NCBI RefSeq assembly: GCF_018294505.1
Contig: NC_057796.1
Coordinates: 188,693,597-188,757,596, forward strand
Length of the DNA: 64,000 nucleotides
Source of the DNA: Triticum aestivum
Taxonomy: Eukaryota; Streptophyta; Magnoliopsida; Poales; Poaceae
Direction of reading: 5' to 3'
Part shown: in pieces, positions 23,203 through 32,899 of the stretch
Layout of the letters: the number at the start of each line of letters is the position of its first letter
How positions within the stretch are numbered: the first letter of the stretch is position 1
The notes under the pieces: generated by a model
Databases searched by the model: none
Told to the model about the DNA's origin: nothing
The model's input: the letters and a program-made list of their open reading frames with translations, nothing else
Program-made: the position numbers and the translations under genes

Positions 23203-23891
23203 TCACCAGTCAGCGTCTCCCCATCCCCAGCTGCTCCTGGCGTGCTTCTTGGGGGGCTCCTCCTTCTCCAGCTTTGCACGGCGAAGCCCGTCCTGGGTGA
23301 GGGTGATGCGGTTCCATATCTCGTACGCTGCGTAGGCGTCCTTTGCCGCGTACTCGATGTGCCTCATGGACAGAGGCAGGGTGGCCCAGCGCTTGTGCTC
23401 GTCGTCGGTGATCTTCTTCATGTTGTTGTAGTAGTCGTCGATGAGCATGCCGGTGACGTCTCCAAGGGAGTCCAACTCCTTGGTTGCCTCAGGCACCCTC
23501 CACTCCTTCTGGATGTCGACGAAGTTGGCGACCTCTAGATTGACGCGCTCTAGCCTTTTTTGTCGCCGTCGATGGAGAAGCCTGCAAAGGTGTACCTGGG
23601 GTCGGCGAGGAAGTTGTCGAAGACGGTGCACCTTTCAGTGGCGCTCAGTTGGAAGAGCAGCACCGGGTGTTTCTTACCGATGGAGAGTTGGCAGAGGGCG
23701 GGCTTCTGCGTCGCTTCACGCTCGTTGTTGTACTCGAGATCAATGCCGATGATCTTGTGGCGCTGGAGGCTGAGGTGGCGCTCGTACTGCGCGAGGGTGA
23801 TCGCCACCTGCTTCTTGTCGTTGGTGTGGATGACGTGCAACTTGGTGTTGCCGTGGGCCTCCACGTCCCTGTACTCGTCGGCGAACGCCAT
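23203..23891 (-). pseudogene. 3'-5' exonuclease domain protein (DEDDy, WRN/RRP6-like), one frameshift
   Basis: The gene starts at ATG 23891 and ends at 23203 and has no intron. It carries the three exonuclease motifs: Exo I D-x-E in IIGIDLEY, Exo II around FAGFSIDGD, and Exo III Y-x3-D in YAAKDAYAAYEIW. Such proteins remove nucleotides from 3' ends of DNA or RNA; this subfamily is common in plants as short single-domain proteins of about 200-240 residues, which this would match. A -1 shift is needed at the six-base T run 23556-23561 (A6 on the coding strand), just after Exo II. It may be a mutation or an assembly error. A programmed shift seems unlikely because the site is not a standard slippery heptamer. 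It lies between the two B3 genes in MULE-B. Confidence 0.75.
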
Positions 23892-24725
23892 GGCCGGTAG
23901 TAGGGGCTTGGTGTTTTGCGTGGAGATGGATGTGATGGAGCGATTTGGTGGCAGCGCAATGGATACTTGTGTTGTTGTGGATGAGAAGGCCTATGGCAAG
24001 GGTTTGAATTTAAGGGGAGGGCGCGGGGTGGGATGGCCGCATCGGCTGAACTGCACGATCTCGCTGACGATGCGGTTTGTGCAGATCGTGGGTTGGTGTT
24101 GCGTCTGTGATCATGGGCTTGTGGCGATGGAACCGCTCCGATTGGGTGGTTGTATGCGAACGTGGTGTTTTTTAACATGGTTTTTTTATCAGTAGATTTT
24201 TTTTAACCACCACTTCCTGTGCGAACGGGCATTTTGTGACGTTTATATGTATCCTGCGTGATAACAAAATTGCATTGGTTAGAGTTCCGCACTGCATCGT
24301 GTGCAACGGAGAACTGCATGTTGTCTACAGGTGCTTACTTCACAGTATTTTTTGTGTGTCCTTGCTGGAGCCCCTGAATAAAGTACAATGTATTCCGCAA
24401 TTTTACGAGTTTTTCGCTGTGTTCTATACCATGTATTTATTCATGTAGGTAATCCAGAACTGGATTTGCTAAACCGTACTACTTCGTGTAGCTAAATGCA
24501 CTGCATCTTTCTAGTGCTGCATACTGCATCAATTTTTTTGCATGTACTTACTACAGTCCCTGTACGGGGGGGGTAAGGGGGGGTTGGGGGCCCCTTTTTT
24601 TGAAGTTATTGTTTTTTCTTAGTGGGCCTTGTTGGACCTGTGTTCGTGGAGTGAAGACGCATTGGGCCCAAGTTGGCCTGTGAGCACGGCTGGTTCCCGG
24701 TGCGTTGTGTGCGTCCTAATGTTTA

Positions 24726-24971
24726 GTCCCACCTCGCCCGCGGAAGGCACGCCCGACCTGTTTATAAGCACTCGCGAGGCGGCCGTGTTGAACTCCTCTT
24801 GTTACTTATTTGGGCGCTTATACCCGACGCTCGATACTCTATGCTCTCTGACCTGTGGGCCCATGTGCGCCCGGCCCCATGCATTGTGGATCAGAACGGC
24901 TCGCCTACGGTGGGCGTAGACCTACTACGAGACTGGCTGGGGCCGGATGCACCTGTGGTGGTCCATTTTTT
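24726..24971 (+). ncRNA. Candidate Pol III transcription unit, copy 2
   Basis: USE GTCCCACCTCG at 24726-24736, then exactly 24 nt to TTTATAAG (24761-24768), as in copy 1. The T6 run at 24966-24971 ends a body of nearly the same length and about 90% identity by eye. Promoter elements, spacing and terminator are all kept in both copies. The duplicated segment also includes about 120 bp upstream (from about 24625, TTGGACCTGTGTTCG). Confidence 0.55.
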
Positions 24972-25633
24972 CTTTGTATTTTCTATCTTAAGTATTTTTT
25001 TCAATGTAGGGGCGTGCACTGCTTAGCTAATCATCCGTGCACTGCATTGATCAATGTTCTGGACTGCATGTGCACGCATTCCGTACTACACATGTTTTGC
25101 GCTACATTTTTGTGCACTGCATTGGTAGGGGTGTGCACTGCTTTGTTGCCTCTATGCACTGCATTCGTCATGGTCCTGTGCTTCAGGTGTACACATTTTT
25201 CACTGCGTGCATGCTTCTTTGTGCTAAAGTTGTGACTGGTTATGCCAACGCTGCGGACTGCATGGCTTACAGTTAAGGACTACATCAGGTGCACTAATTC
25301 TGCTTTTGTGCACTGCGCGAAAGTGCTTTTCTTTGTGCTTCATTTTGAGCATGTACTGCACTTCATGCACACATATAGTGAACTTCCTGGTAAGACTTTG
25401 AAGAACTGCACACATAAAATGGTCTGTGGATTATAATTTTTCAGAGAATTATTATTTAATGATCTGCGGTTAGTTCATGGGAATTTCTGCAGTCAAAGTC
25501 TTTGTAGAACTTCCTGGTAAAACTTTTTTGTTTTGGTAACATAAACCTTTATTGATTGTCCTTCATTCTTGGTAACGTAATTTTCATTAACTCCCCTTTA
25601 ATTTTCAGTTTTGACCTTTTTGCATTCCTCTCC

Positions 25634-25640
25634 TATAAAT
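25634..25640 (+). promoter_or_regulatory. TATA box of B3 gene 2
   Basis: TATAAAT in TCCTATAAATG lies 109 bp before the ATG at 25749. It is followed by a CT-rich leader typical of plant 5' UTRs. Confidence 0.55.
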
Positions 25641-25748
25641 GTAGGCCAACTTCTACCCTTCCTTTGCAGTTCATTTCTCCTCTAGCCGCAACTCCTCTCC
25701 TTTCTCTAGCCTCTCTTTATTTTTTTCCTTTTCTAGGTTTTTGTTGCG

Positions 25749-26662
25749 ATGGCTCCAGGCCCCTGCGCGAATCTCTCCTGCTGCGGGCATGGTTGTGGTG
25801 TGCCGACGCACTGCGATTGCTCAGCTTGCTCGCAGGCCCGTCGTGCTCGTCGTGGGGGGAAGGTATTGTGCCGAGCTGGGCGAGCGGAGCAGCTTGCATA
25901 TGGCACAGTATTCACAGAAGGATTGGATATGGGCCACATCAACGTTTCTGCGTTCTATTCCGCCCTGCTTCGCCGTGGCCTTGGCCGCACAAGTCCTTTT
26001 GTCCATCAGCTTACGCCAACAGATGTTGAGACTCACTACAAGATGGTATTTTCGCTTGATCTGATTTTTTCTTTGTGTTTTCTATTTTTGTATAATTCCA
26101 TACTAGTCTGAACTTCTAGTTTTTTAGGAATGCACTTATTTTGTTTTATTGAAGTGTACTGCACTTTGTACTTATATCTTGTTTTTATTTTTTGCTTGTG
26201 TGCATGGAGCTCGTGTTTTTATTTTGCATGGTTACAATATGTGAACTGCTTAGATACTAGATGAGAAGTAATAGTTTCCACAATTTTCCCCGCTTGTAGG
26301 TTTTGTACTACATGCAGGTAGTCTCAAGAACTTCATAATAGTTGTAAGCGTACTTCTTGTTTGCAAGTTCCGCACTGCACATTAGATTGCGTTTAATCTG
26401 TACTGTTTTTTTGCAGAAAATTCCCCAACGAGCTGTTAGGTATCTCCGGCTCAAGAAGAAAGGAATTCTCCAAGTTGTTCTTGGTAATGGACACCTTAAA
26501 CCAGCCAAGTACCGTGTAGGCGTTGACGGGCGGCTGTGTCTGCAGAAAGGGTGGAAGGAATTTGTCACTGATAGCGGCCTGAAGTCTGAGCAAGTTGTTG
26601 TCCTCAACTTCTTTGAACTCAAGGATCGTATGGTTAGAATCACATTTGACGTGATTGGTTAA
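25749..26662 (+). CDS. B3-domain protein, gene 2 (180 aa, two exons)
   Basis: Exon 1 is 25749-26045 and exon 2 is 26417-26662; the donor GTATTT and acceptor TTTTTTGCAG join in phase 0. The N-terminus is Cys-rich (MAPGPCANLSCCGHGCG). The B3 fold runs from about residue 52: FVHQLTPTDV, KIPQRAVRYLRL, then GWKEFVTDSGLKSEQVVVL and FELKDRMVRITF. The frame is intact, with a TATA box and CT-rich leader upstream, so the gene looks transcribable. It shares its intron position, the LTxxD and K(I/L)P signatures, and GWKEFV with gene 1, in opposite orientation on the other side of the exonuclease gene. A DNA-binding role is inferred from the fold only. Either a captured host gene or an element-encoded regulator is possible. 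Confidence 0.7.
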
Positions 26663-27013
26663 GGTTATGAGGTAGATTTTTAATAAGTACTTTTGCGTGT
26701 CGAACGCTTCATCTTTTTGATGTGTTTTGTAATAAGCACTTTTGTGATCTGAACCGCTTCAATTATTATTCCGAACTTCATGCTGCCAGTGAGCTAACTG
26801 CATTTCTAACATCGTTTTTAGATTAATATGTGTCAAAGTTTTAGTCTAGACTGCTATATATATGGTATACTATATACACAATTTGTCTTTAGATGGTTTA
26901 GTAGAATAACTCATAGTCAGTGGGAAATTTGTCTTTACACGAAATTTAAACTGATACATAAGTCATACAGATAAGCAAACTGCTATGCATATGATTAATT
27001 TATTGAAGTTCAT
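26663..27013. other. Spacer between B3 gene 2 and the transposase gene tail
   Basis: AT-rich sequence that probably contains the 3' ends of the two converging genes. No gene is seen. Confidence 0.5.
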
Positions 27014-27164
27014 CTATTTGGTCGTTAACCTGCTGCGTCTCCACGGTGACTGGAGCGTGTCTAATGTCGCACTTTCTTTTGTTTTCCGTGGCGGTGTTGC
27101 TGGTTCTTGTCTCTGCACCGTTGTGTTTGTAGTCCCTCGCGTGTTGGTTGATGGTGGCTTTTGT

Positions 27165-27400
27165 TTTTGAGTGCTATGAACTGCATCCTTCGTTGCTCCC
27201 CGCGTGCTTGTTGATGGCCGCTTTCGTTTTCCAGTGATGTGAACTGCATCCTTCTTTGCTCCCCGCGTGCTGGTTGATGGCTGCTTTTGTTTTCCAGTGC
27301 TGTAAACTGCATCCTTCTTTGCTCCCCGCATGCTGGTTGATGGCTGCTTTTGTTTTTGAGTGCTGTGAACTGCATCCTTTCGTGCTCCTACCTTGTTTTT
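27165..27400 (-). repeat. 63-bp tandem repeats coding the transposase tail
   Basis: Four to five copies spaced 61-64 bp encode a basic 21-residue unit (KDAVHSTQKQKQPSTSxRGAK). Each copy contains ACTGCAT on the plus strand (27180, 27242, 27306, 27369), so the dispersed word of this element extends into its coding sequence. Confidence 0.85.
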
Positions 27401-30400
27401 TGAAAGTGGTGTCGTTCTCGGTTGTTTCTGTATAGCAGCATTCCCTTGTGGTGGTCTTGTTGGCATTGTTTCTTCATGTTCTTCGTCCTCTTCACTCTCT
27501 TCTTCCTCCTCTTATTGCTCTTCCTCATCTTCATCATCTGTTTCTTCATAAGCCACTGCTTCTTCAGTTTCTTCATGTTCTTCGTCCTCTTCACTCTCTT
27601 CTTCCTCCTCTTCTTCATTTGCTTCTTCATAAGCCATTTCTTCTTCAGTTGTGTCGCCATCTTCTTCTTTGATTTCATCTTCCTCGTCTTCCTCATTTTC
27701 TGATCTTGTTCTTTTGGGGCAGGTTCTTGAATTGTGCCTCTTCCTCTTTTTGCAGATGCTACAACGTCTCGGTTTCGTCCATTTCTTAGTGTTGTGAGTG
27801 GAATTTCTGTTTGGTTGTGCATCGCCATGTCCTTGTTTTTCTTGTTCATGTCTTTTTGTACATGTCCTGGAATTGTTGCCTCTGATTTCATTACATGTCT
27901 TGCACCTTCTTATTCCCAGTGGGTGACCATCACTGTCCAGCTCAGGCTGTGGCTTACTGTTTTTGTCATCATTTTTCTCCTTGCATGCAACCTTTTTCTG
28001 GGTTGCGTCGCCCCCTTTCTTCCTTCCTCTTGTGTTTGAAACAGGAGGTGGAAGAATTGTTTCTTTTTTGATAGCACCAGTTCCGCTGTGTTCGGTATTT
28101 TCTACTTGCTCGGCATTATTGTCATGCTGGGATTTCTCTGCTTGCTTTAGTTTTGCTTCTTCTTCTTCTTCTTCTTCTTCGTTGAGCACATCAACTTCCT
28201 CGATCAGTGCCCTCATACCAGACAACGCTCTGTGGCACCCAGCGTCGGACCTTGTCGCTCTGTTTGCAAGGTCCATTGCTGTTTCTGTCAGCAATTTTCT
28301 ACGGCAAAAAAGCGATGTTCCATCTGGTGCTGTTTGTTCATAGTCTCTTCTGTCAAACGTCGCATTTGATCTTGCGTTACGGGTGTATCTTTTCATGATG
28401 TACACCTCAGGAATCTTGAGTACTCTCAAATGAGAAAGCATGCATAACACATGGACGCAAAAGAGCCCTGCAGACAACACATGATTTCTTTGTTTTGTAA
28501 GTGAACTGCATGAAATTAATAAACACATATTTTTTCGTTATTTGTTCATTTTAAAGAAGTGAACTTCATTTGGTTTTGTGAATTAGTCATGCATGTGGAC
28601 TTTTAAAGTCCAGTAAGTGAGCTTTCGTGCATGACTATCAGAAACTAGAATTTTTTGTGATAGGAGTCTCACCTGTGTGTGTCCAGAGTTTGCATTCACA
28701 TTCGTAGACACCTTTCTGTTCATCGGCGACCACTTGGAAATTATGCCTTGCCCAGTCAAATGCATCCGATCTGTTGTAGTGGTGTACGAGATACTTTGTC
28801 GGGTTCTCAGGGCACCGTTCTGCTCTGAATGCAGTGCTACGGTAGAGTGTTTCTTTGAAATCTGCAAACACTGCCCTTGTATACACTTTTGATAGCTGAA
28901 CTTCGAACCCAAACTGGGTTGTTGTCTTTACCTCTGACTGCATGATCAGAAATGCACTGTTACGAACCAGATAAATGAAAAAATTGTTTGTTTCTGTAGT
29001 TATATTTTTAGCAGTTTTTGATGGACATTTTTGTTTACCTCATTTGCTACTGTCTCTGCGTGCTCGACGGCCTTCCTGGTCTGAATGCACTTGTCCACCT
29101 GCTGAGCAAACAGATGGAGATCATGCTTCTCTTTGACAAAGTTTTTGCTTCAGTATGCGGTTCATGCTCTCGCTTCTCTGCGTGGAAGTCATCCGAGCAC
29201 AGAAAATTTCCTTGTAGTAAGCCGAGATCCACTCGTGCCTGTCTTCCCACAGCGAATTCATCACTTCATCGTCTTGCAAGTTGTATCTCTGAATGAGGTC
29301 CTTCCATGCTCGTTCAAATTCTGACGGCATTAGTGGGTGGTTGAGCACCGCATTGAGATCATCCTTGAGTTTCTCGTGCGCCTTATACAGCAAGGCGAGG
29401 TGGTCTTTGTACTTCTTCATGATATGCCACCGACACAACTTATGCAGAGTATGTGGGAGGATAGTTTTTAATGCTGCCTTCATCGAAGAACACTAGTCTG
29501 AGAAGGCACAAATAGTGTTTTTTTATTAAGTTGTTTGTGTGTGTGTAAGATAGATGGAAGAAATATAAGTGCACCAAACAAACGTAAGTATGCAGGGTTT
29601 TTTTTGTACATGTGAGGATGCAGATTGGCGGCTTGTTGTTCATACACCTCAGAAATGTTTTGAAAACCCACTCGAACGATGGTATTGTCTCATCTCGCAC
29701 GAGGGCAACAGCAAATATGGTGCTCTATAGATGATGGTTCACTCCCACGAAGACTCCCGGCGGCATGTGGAATTTGTTAGTTTTATACGTCGTGTCAAAT
29801 GTAACACAGTCTCCAAAATCTTCATACGATCCTTTGCAACTTGCGTTGGCCCAAAAGACGTTTCTTACACGGTTATCTGCATCAATGTCATAATCATAGA
29901 AGAACTATGGGTTTATCTTCTGCATCTTCTCGAAGAAATCCAGAAGTTTCTTGACATCATCTTGGGACTCTTCTCTGGCAAACTTTTGTTTCCTGCATTT
30001 TCAAACGCAATGCAAACTCATCTCATCAAACAGGAAATAATTACCGACAGGATGCTCAAGCGATATGTTCTGTGATGTGCTTACTTGTTTACCCAGTCGC
30101 GGCTAGTATGTCCCATGTACTGCAGACCACCGGACATACGCGACACCGTTGACATCATCTGAGCATGTGTGTGGTTGTCTAGTTGCATGTCTTTCACTAA
30201 CTGGTCTATCAAAGGATCTTCTTTTTTGTGCGATCGCTTGTGCAAAAGCATCCCGGGGCTTTCCAGCATCTTGTGATTGTGGTTGAGTTCAACCATTTCT
30301 ATCACAAATTTGCTGTCCTTCCTCTTTTTGACTCTAATCTTTGCCTTGCAGTCAATCCTTTTTGATGTCTTCTGACGTTTCCTTTGATAATCTGACACAG

Positions 30401-32149
30401 TCTGCTTGTGCGTCCCTTCTCTTGAGCAGACAATGTAGGTATTTGTCTTGTGTTGTGCCCTCTGGCGTATGCCAAACCCTGCACATCTTGCATAATTGTT
30501 GTAAAAGTCCCATGCCTTGTCGTATGTGGTGAACTTCATTCCAGCGGCAGGTATGAGGTTCAGCGGCATGTTTTATCCTGCATTAAGTGCAATGCTCTAT
30601 GAGATAATTTGTTCTGTTCTGTTTTTAAATACGAGGAGTGCATACGAGTTTAAAAAAGCATTGCAGTGTTCCTAAGTTTTCAGAAGAATCCAATGTATTA
30701 GATGCTAGGTCAAACCTCACAAGAAATATCAGTGTGCACTGCAATGTTATCTGAATGGACTGCAACTATTATTATTATTTTTCAGAACATAAACTTACAT
30801 GTGTGTAGAGTCGTTCACCCGATGGTGTTTGCAGCTCGCCGGGTTGTATTGGACATGGCGGGGTTATAGCAGATCTGTGTAGTTGAGGATCTCGCGGCGG
30901 CAATAGTGAGGAGGATTTGTACCTGCTGTTGACTTTTGACCGAGGCACCGTTGGTGGTCGCTTTGTCGAAGTTGATGCAGCAGCTCTGCTTGGAGCTCTG
31001 TTTTTTGGTGCAGCAGGTGGACGCTGAGCTCTGTTTTGGGGTGCAGCAGGTGGACGTGGTGGTAATCCAGTGTTGTGACGATGTCTCAGTGGATTGGTTT
31101 GAAAATTTTGGAGCGGTGGCACATCATCATCATCTGCTGCAACATCGTGTTCAACTGCATCATCATTGTCTGTTCGGACATGCTGTCCAAACGTAGTGAA
31201 CTCGTGCTTATACTCTGGGTTGAGAACTGTTATTGGGTCATCTTCATCGTCGTCATCTTCATCCTCCTGTCGGTGAGTGCCCTCCCAGATGAAGGTGACA
31301 TCGTCGTCATCCTCGACTACCTCTTCTCCCTGGAAAAAATCCTCTTCCGGAGAGTAGTGCACCCTGTTTGTTGTCGTGAAGAATCCTCGAGGAATCTCAG
31401 GGGTAACCCAGCCAGTATCTCTTTCAGAAGAAGCTTTACTCTTCTGAAAGTTGTTGTTCCCTGGGTTGTCAATTATGCGCGGCATTTTGTATCTGCTGAA
31501 CGTCATTTCCTGCACACAAAATGACCGAGCTGCATTGTCAGGCAAAATGAACTGAATCATGCGAACTGCAATGTGTTACAAATGGTACTGCGAAACTAAT
31601 GCATGCTGACTGCATCACCCTGCAATGTGAACTGAAGTAACCGCACTGCATCGTTGTCCGTAATGAACCTACACAAGCGTACTGCATAACCGAGCAAGTT
31701 CACTGCATTTTCCCCCACAACGAACCGAAGCAACCGCACTGCATCGTTTTTGTAGGCGTACTGGACTGCGTGTACTGCTTTGTCTGGAATAACTAAACTG
31801 ATATGGTTGAGGAAGTGTACTGCTTACCTCGTGTTGCAGTGATTTCTTGTGTTTGTAGGAGGAAGTTCTCTTCTCGTCCGTCTGCACAACTTTCGCGTTC
31901 GCCTGTGCAGTCCACTTGCCCTTCAGAAGTTCATGAGCGGTCTGGACGTTGCTCAAGGTGAACGGAGACGGAGGATTTGCTCTGAAGGTCGTTGCAGACT
32001 TAATCCAAGAAGCTGCCGTGGATGAAGGAACCTTGCGCACGGTCCTCCTTGCTCGAATTGGTTTGATGTCGAGGCGGCACCAATCCACATCTGATGAAGT
32101 ACAGCTAATTGCAGGCCCGGAGGAGTTCGACGGCGGCGTTACCGACCTG

Positions 32150-32690
32150 CTGCCGTGGAAGAAGGCCGATATGCTGGTGGGGGAAGCGTTGCTCGGTTGC
32201 TGCCGCGGAAGAAGGCCGAGCGGCGATGGGCGACGGCGCTGCTTGGCCGCTGCCGCGGAAGAAGGCCTGGAGGGGAGGGGCGGCGTTGCTGCCGGCCACT
32301 GCCGCAGAAGAAGGCCGGGAGGGGAGGGGCGGTGGCGCTCCCAGGCCGCCGCCGCGGGAGAAAGCGGGGAGGGGAGAGGCGGCATCGCTGCCAGGCCGCT
32401 GCCGCGGAAGAAGGCCGGGAGGGGAGGGGCGACAACGCTTCCAGGCCGCTGCCACGGAAGAAGGCCGGGAGGGGAGGGGCGGCGGCGCTCCCAGGCCGCT
32501 GCCGCGGTAGAAGGTCGGGAGGGGAGGGGCGGCGGCGCTCCCAGGCCGCTGCCGCGGTAGAAGGTCGGGAGGGGAGGGGCGGCGGCGCTCCCAGGCCGCT
32601 GCCGCGGTAGAAGGTCGGGAGGGGAGGGGCGGCGGCGCTCCCAGGCCGCTGCCGCAGTAGAAGGTCGGGAGGGGAGGGGCGGCGGCGATC
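32150..32690 (-). repeat. GC-rich 60-bp minisatellite in first exon of the MULE-B transposase
   Basis: About nine units of roughly 60 bp with GGCCGCTGCCGCGG(A/T)AGAAGG and GGGAGGGGAGGGGCGG. The last four (32465-32690) are nearly identical, so expansion is recent. The minus-strand frame stays open as a 20-residue unit (LPRQRPGSAAAPPLPxFxRG). G-runs on the plus strand could form quadruplexes. Confidence 0.9.
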
Positions 32691-32767
32691 TGGTGGGGGA
32701 TGTGTAGAATAAGGCTGGTGTTATTAGAATAAGACTCTTAAGGGGTGTTATCATAATAGACCCACCC

Positions 32768-32791
32768 TATATATATATATATATATACACA
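32768..32791. repeat. (TA)n tract between MULE-B and MULE-C
   Basis: About 20 bp of TA dinucleotides decaying to ACACACA. It is about the length expected for two adjacent 9-bp TATATATAT duplications. Confidence 0.8.
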
Positions 32792-32794
32792 CAT

Positions 32795-32838
32795 CTGGGC
32801 TATTCTGTTTCGCGTAACAAAATATTATTCTGTTACCC
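32795..32838 (+). repeat. Left TIR of MULE-C
   Basis: Begins CTGGGCTATTCTG and ends TTCTGTTACCC. It pairs with the inverted copy at 56640-56683, with eight mismatches over 44 bp. Confidence 0.75.
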
Positions 32839-32899
32839 TACTTGAACTCATGGTTTCAGGCGGTTGTACTGATGATTTTCATCTTGTCGAACTGATCGT

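Larger units (their letters stand above)
27014..32754 (-). pseudogene. FAR1/FHY3-type MULE transposase, seven predicted exons, inactivated
   Basis: Predicted exons: 32754-31828, 31509-30799, about 30569-30085, 29992-29610, 29497-29039, 28937-28673 and 28467-27014. Most borders have GT..AG. Exon 1 is an Ala/Pro/Arg-rich repeat region. Exon 2 is acidic and Pro-rich. Exon 3 is the FAR1 zinc-binding domain (AWDFYNNYA, CSREG, ELNHNH). Exon 4 carries the first catalytic Asp (VTFDTTY) and NHH. Exon 5 has LHKLCRWHI and the acidic residue in STQRSESMN. Exons 6-7 carry VFADFKETL and the SWIM motif (CECKLW...FCVHV), then Cys-knuckles, Glu-rich tracts and a basic repeat tail. Breaks are TAG at 29907-29905, 29727-29725 and 29495-29493, TAA at 27514-27512, and a frameshift in the run 29142-29146. 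The exon 2-3 join is out of phase as drawn. Confidence 0.8.
19595..32767 (-). mobile_element. MULE-B, FAR1-type Mutator-like element carrying B3 genes, an exonuclease gene and Pol III-type units
   Basis: The left end has CTATTCTGATAACACTTCC (19613-19631). Read inward from 32767, the right end has TTATTCTAATAACACC and TATTATGATAACACC, an imperfect inverted match. The transposase gene starts within about 15 bp of the right end and runs leftward, as MURA-type genes start next to a MULE terminus. Inside are two B3-domain genes, a 3'-5' exonuclease gene and two Pol III-like transcription units. Non-coding parts carry about 44 plus-strand ACTGCA words. The right end is followed by a TA tract, the preferred target seen for this group here. 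Confidence 0.6.

Noticed and set aside
23550..23570. Programmed -1 frameshift in the exonuclease gene
   Set aside because: The codons at the A6 run do not form a standard X-XXY-YYZ site and no obvious downstream structure is seen. An ordinary indel is simpler.
22520..25140. CRISPR-like array from the regularly spaced GTGCACTGC repeats
   Set aside because: Eukaryotic context, unequal spacing and degenerate units; the repeats belong to the ACTGCA word system and a segment duplication.
20903..26662. B3 and exonuclease genes as ordinary host genes of a gene island
   Set aside because: They lie inside a bounded MULE between its ends and transposase, within the same word-rich DNA. A captured host origin remains possible, but not an undisturbed host locus.
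13434..32767. A single 19 kb MULE instead of MULE-A plus MULE-B
   Set aside because: The end-like words and palindromes at 19565-19627 and the GC-rich block before them repeat the layout of an element right end. Kept as an alternative, since exact borders are not proven.
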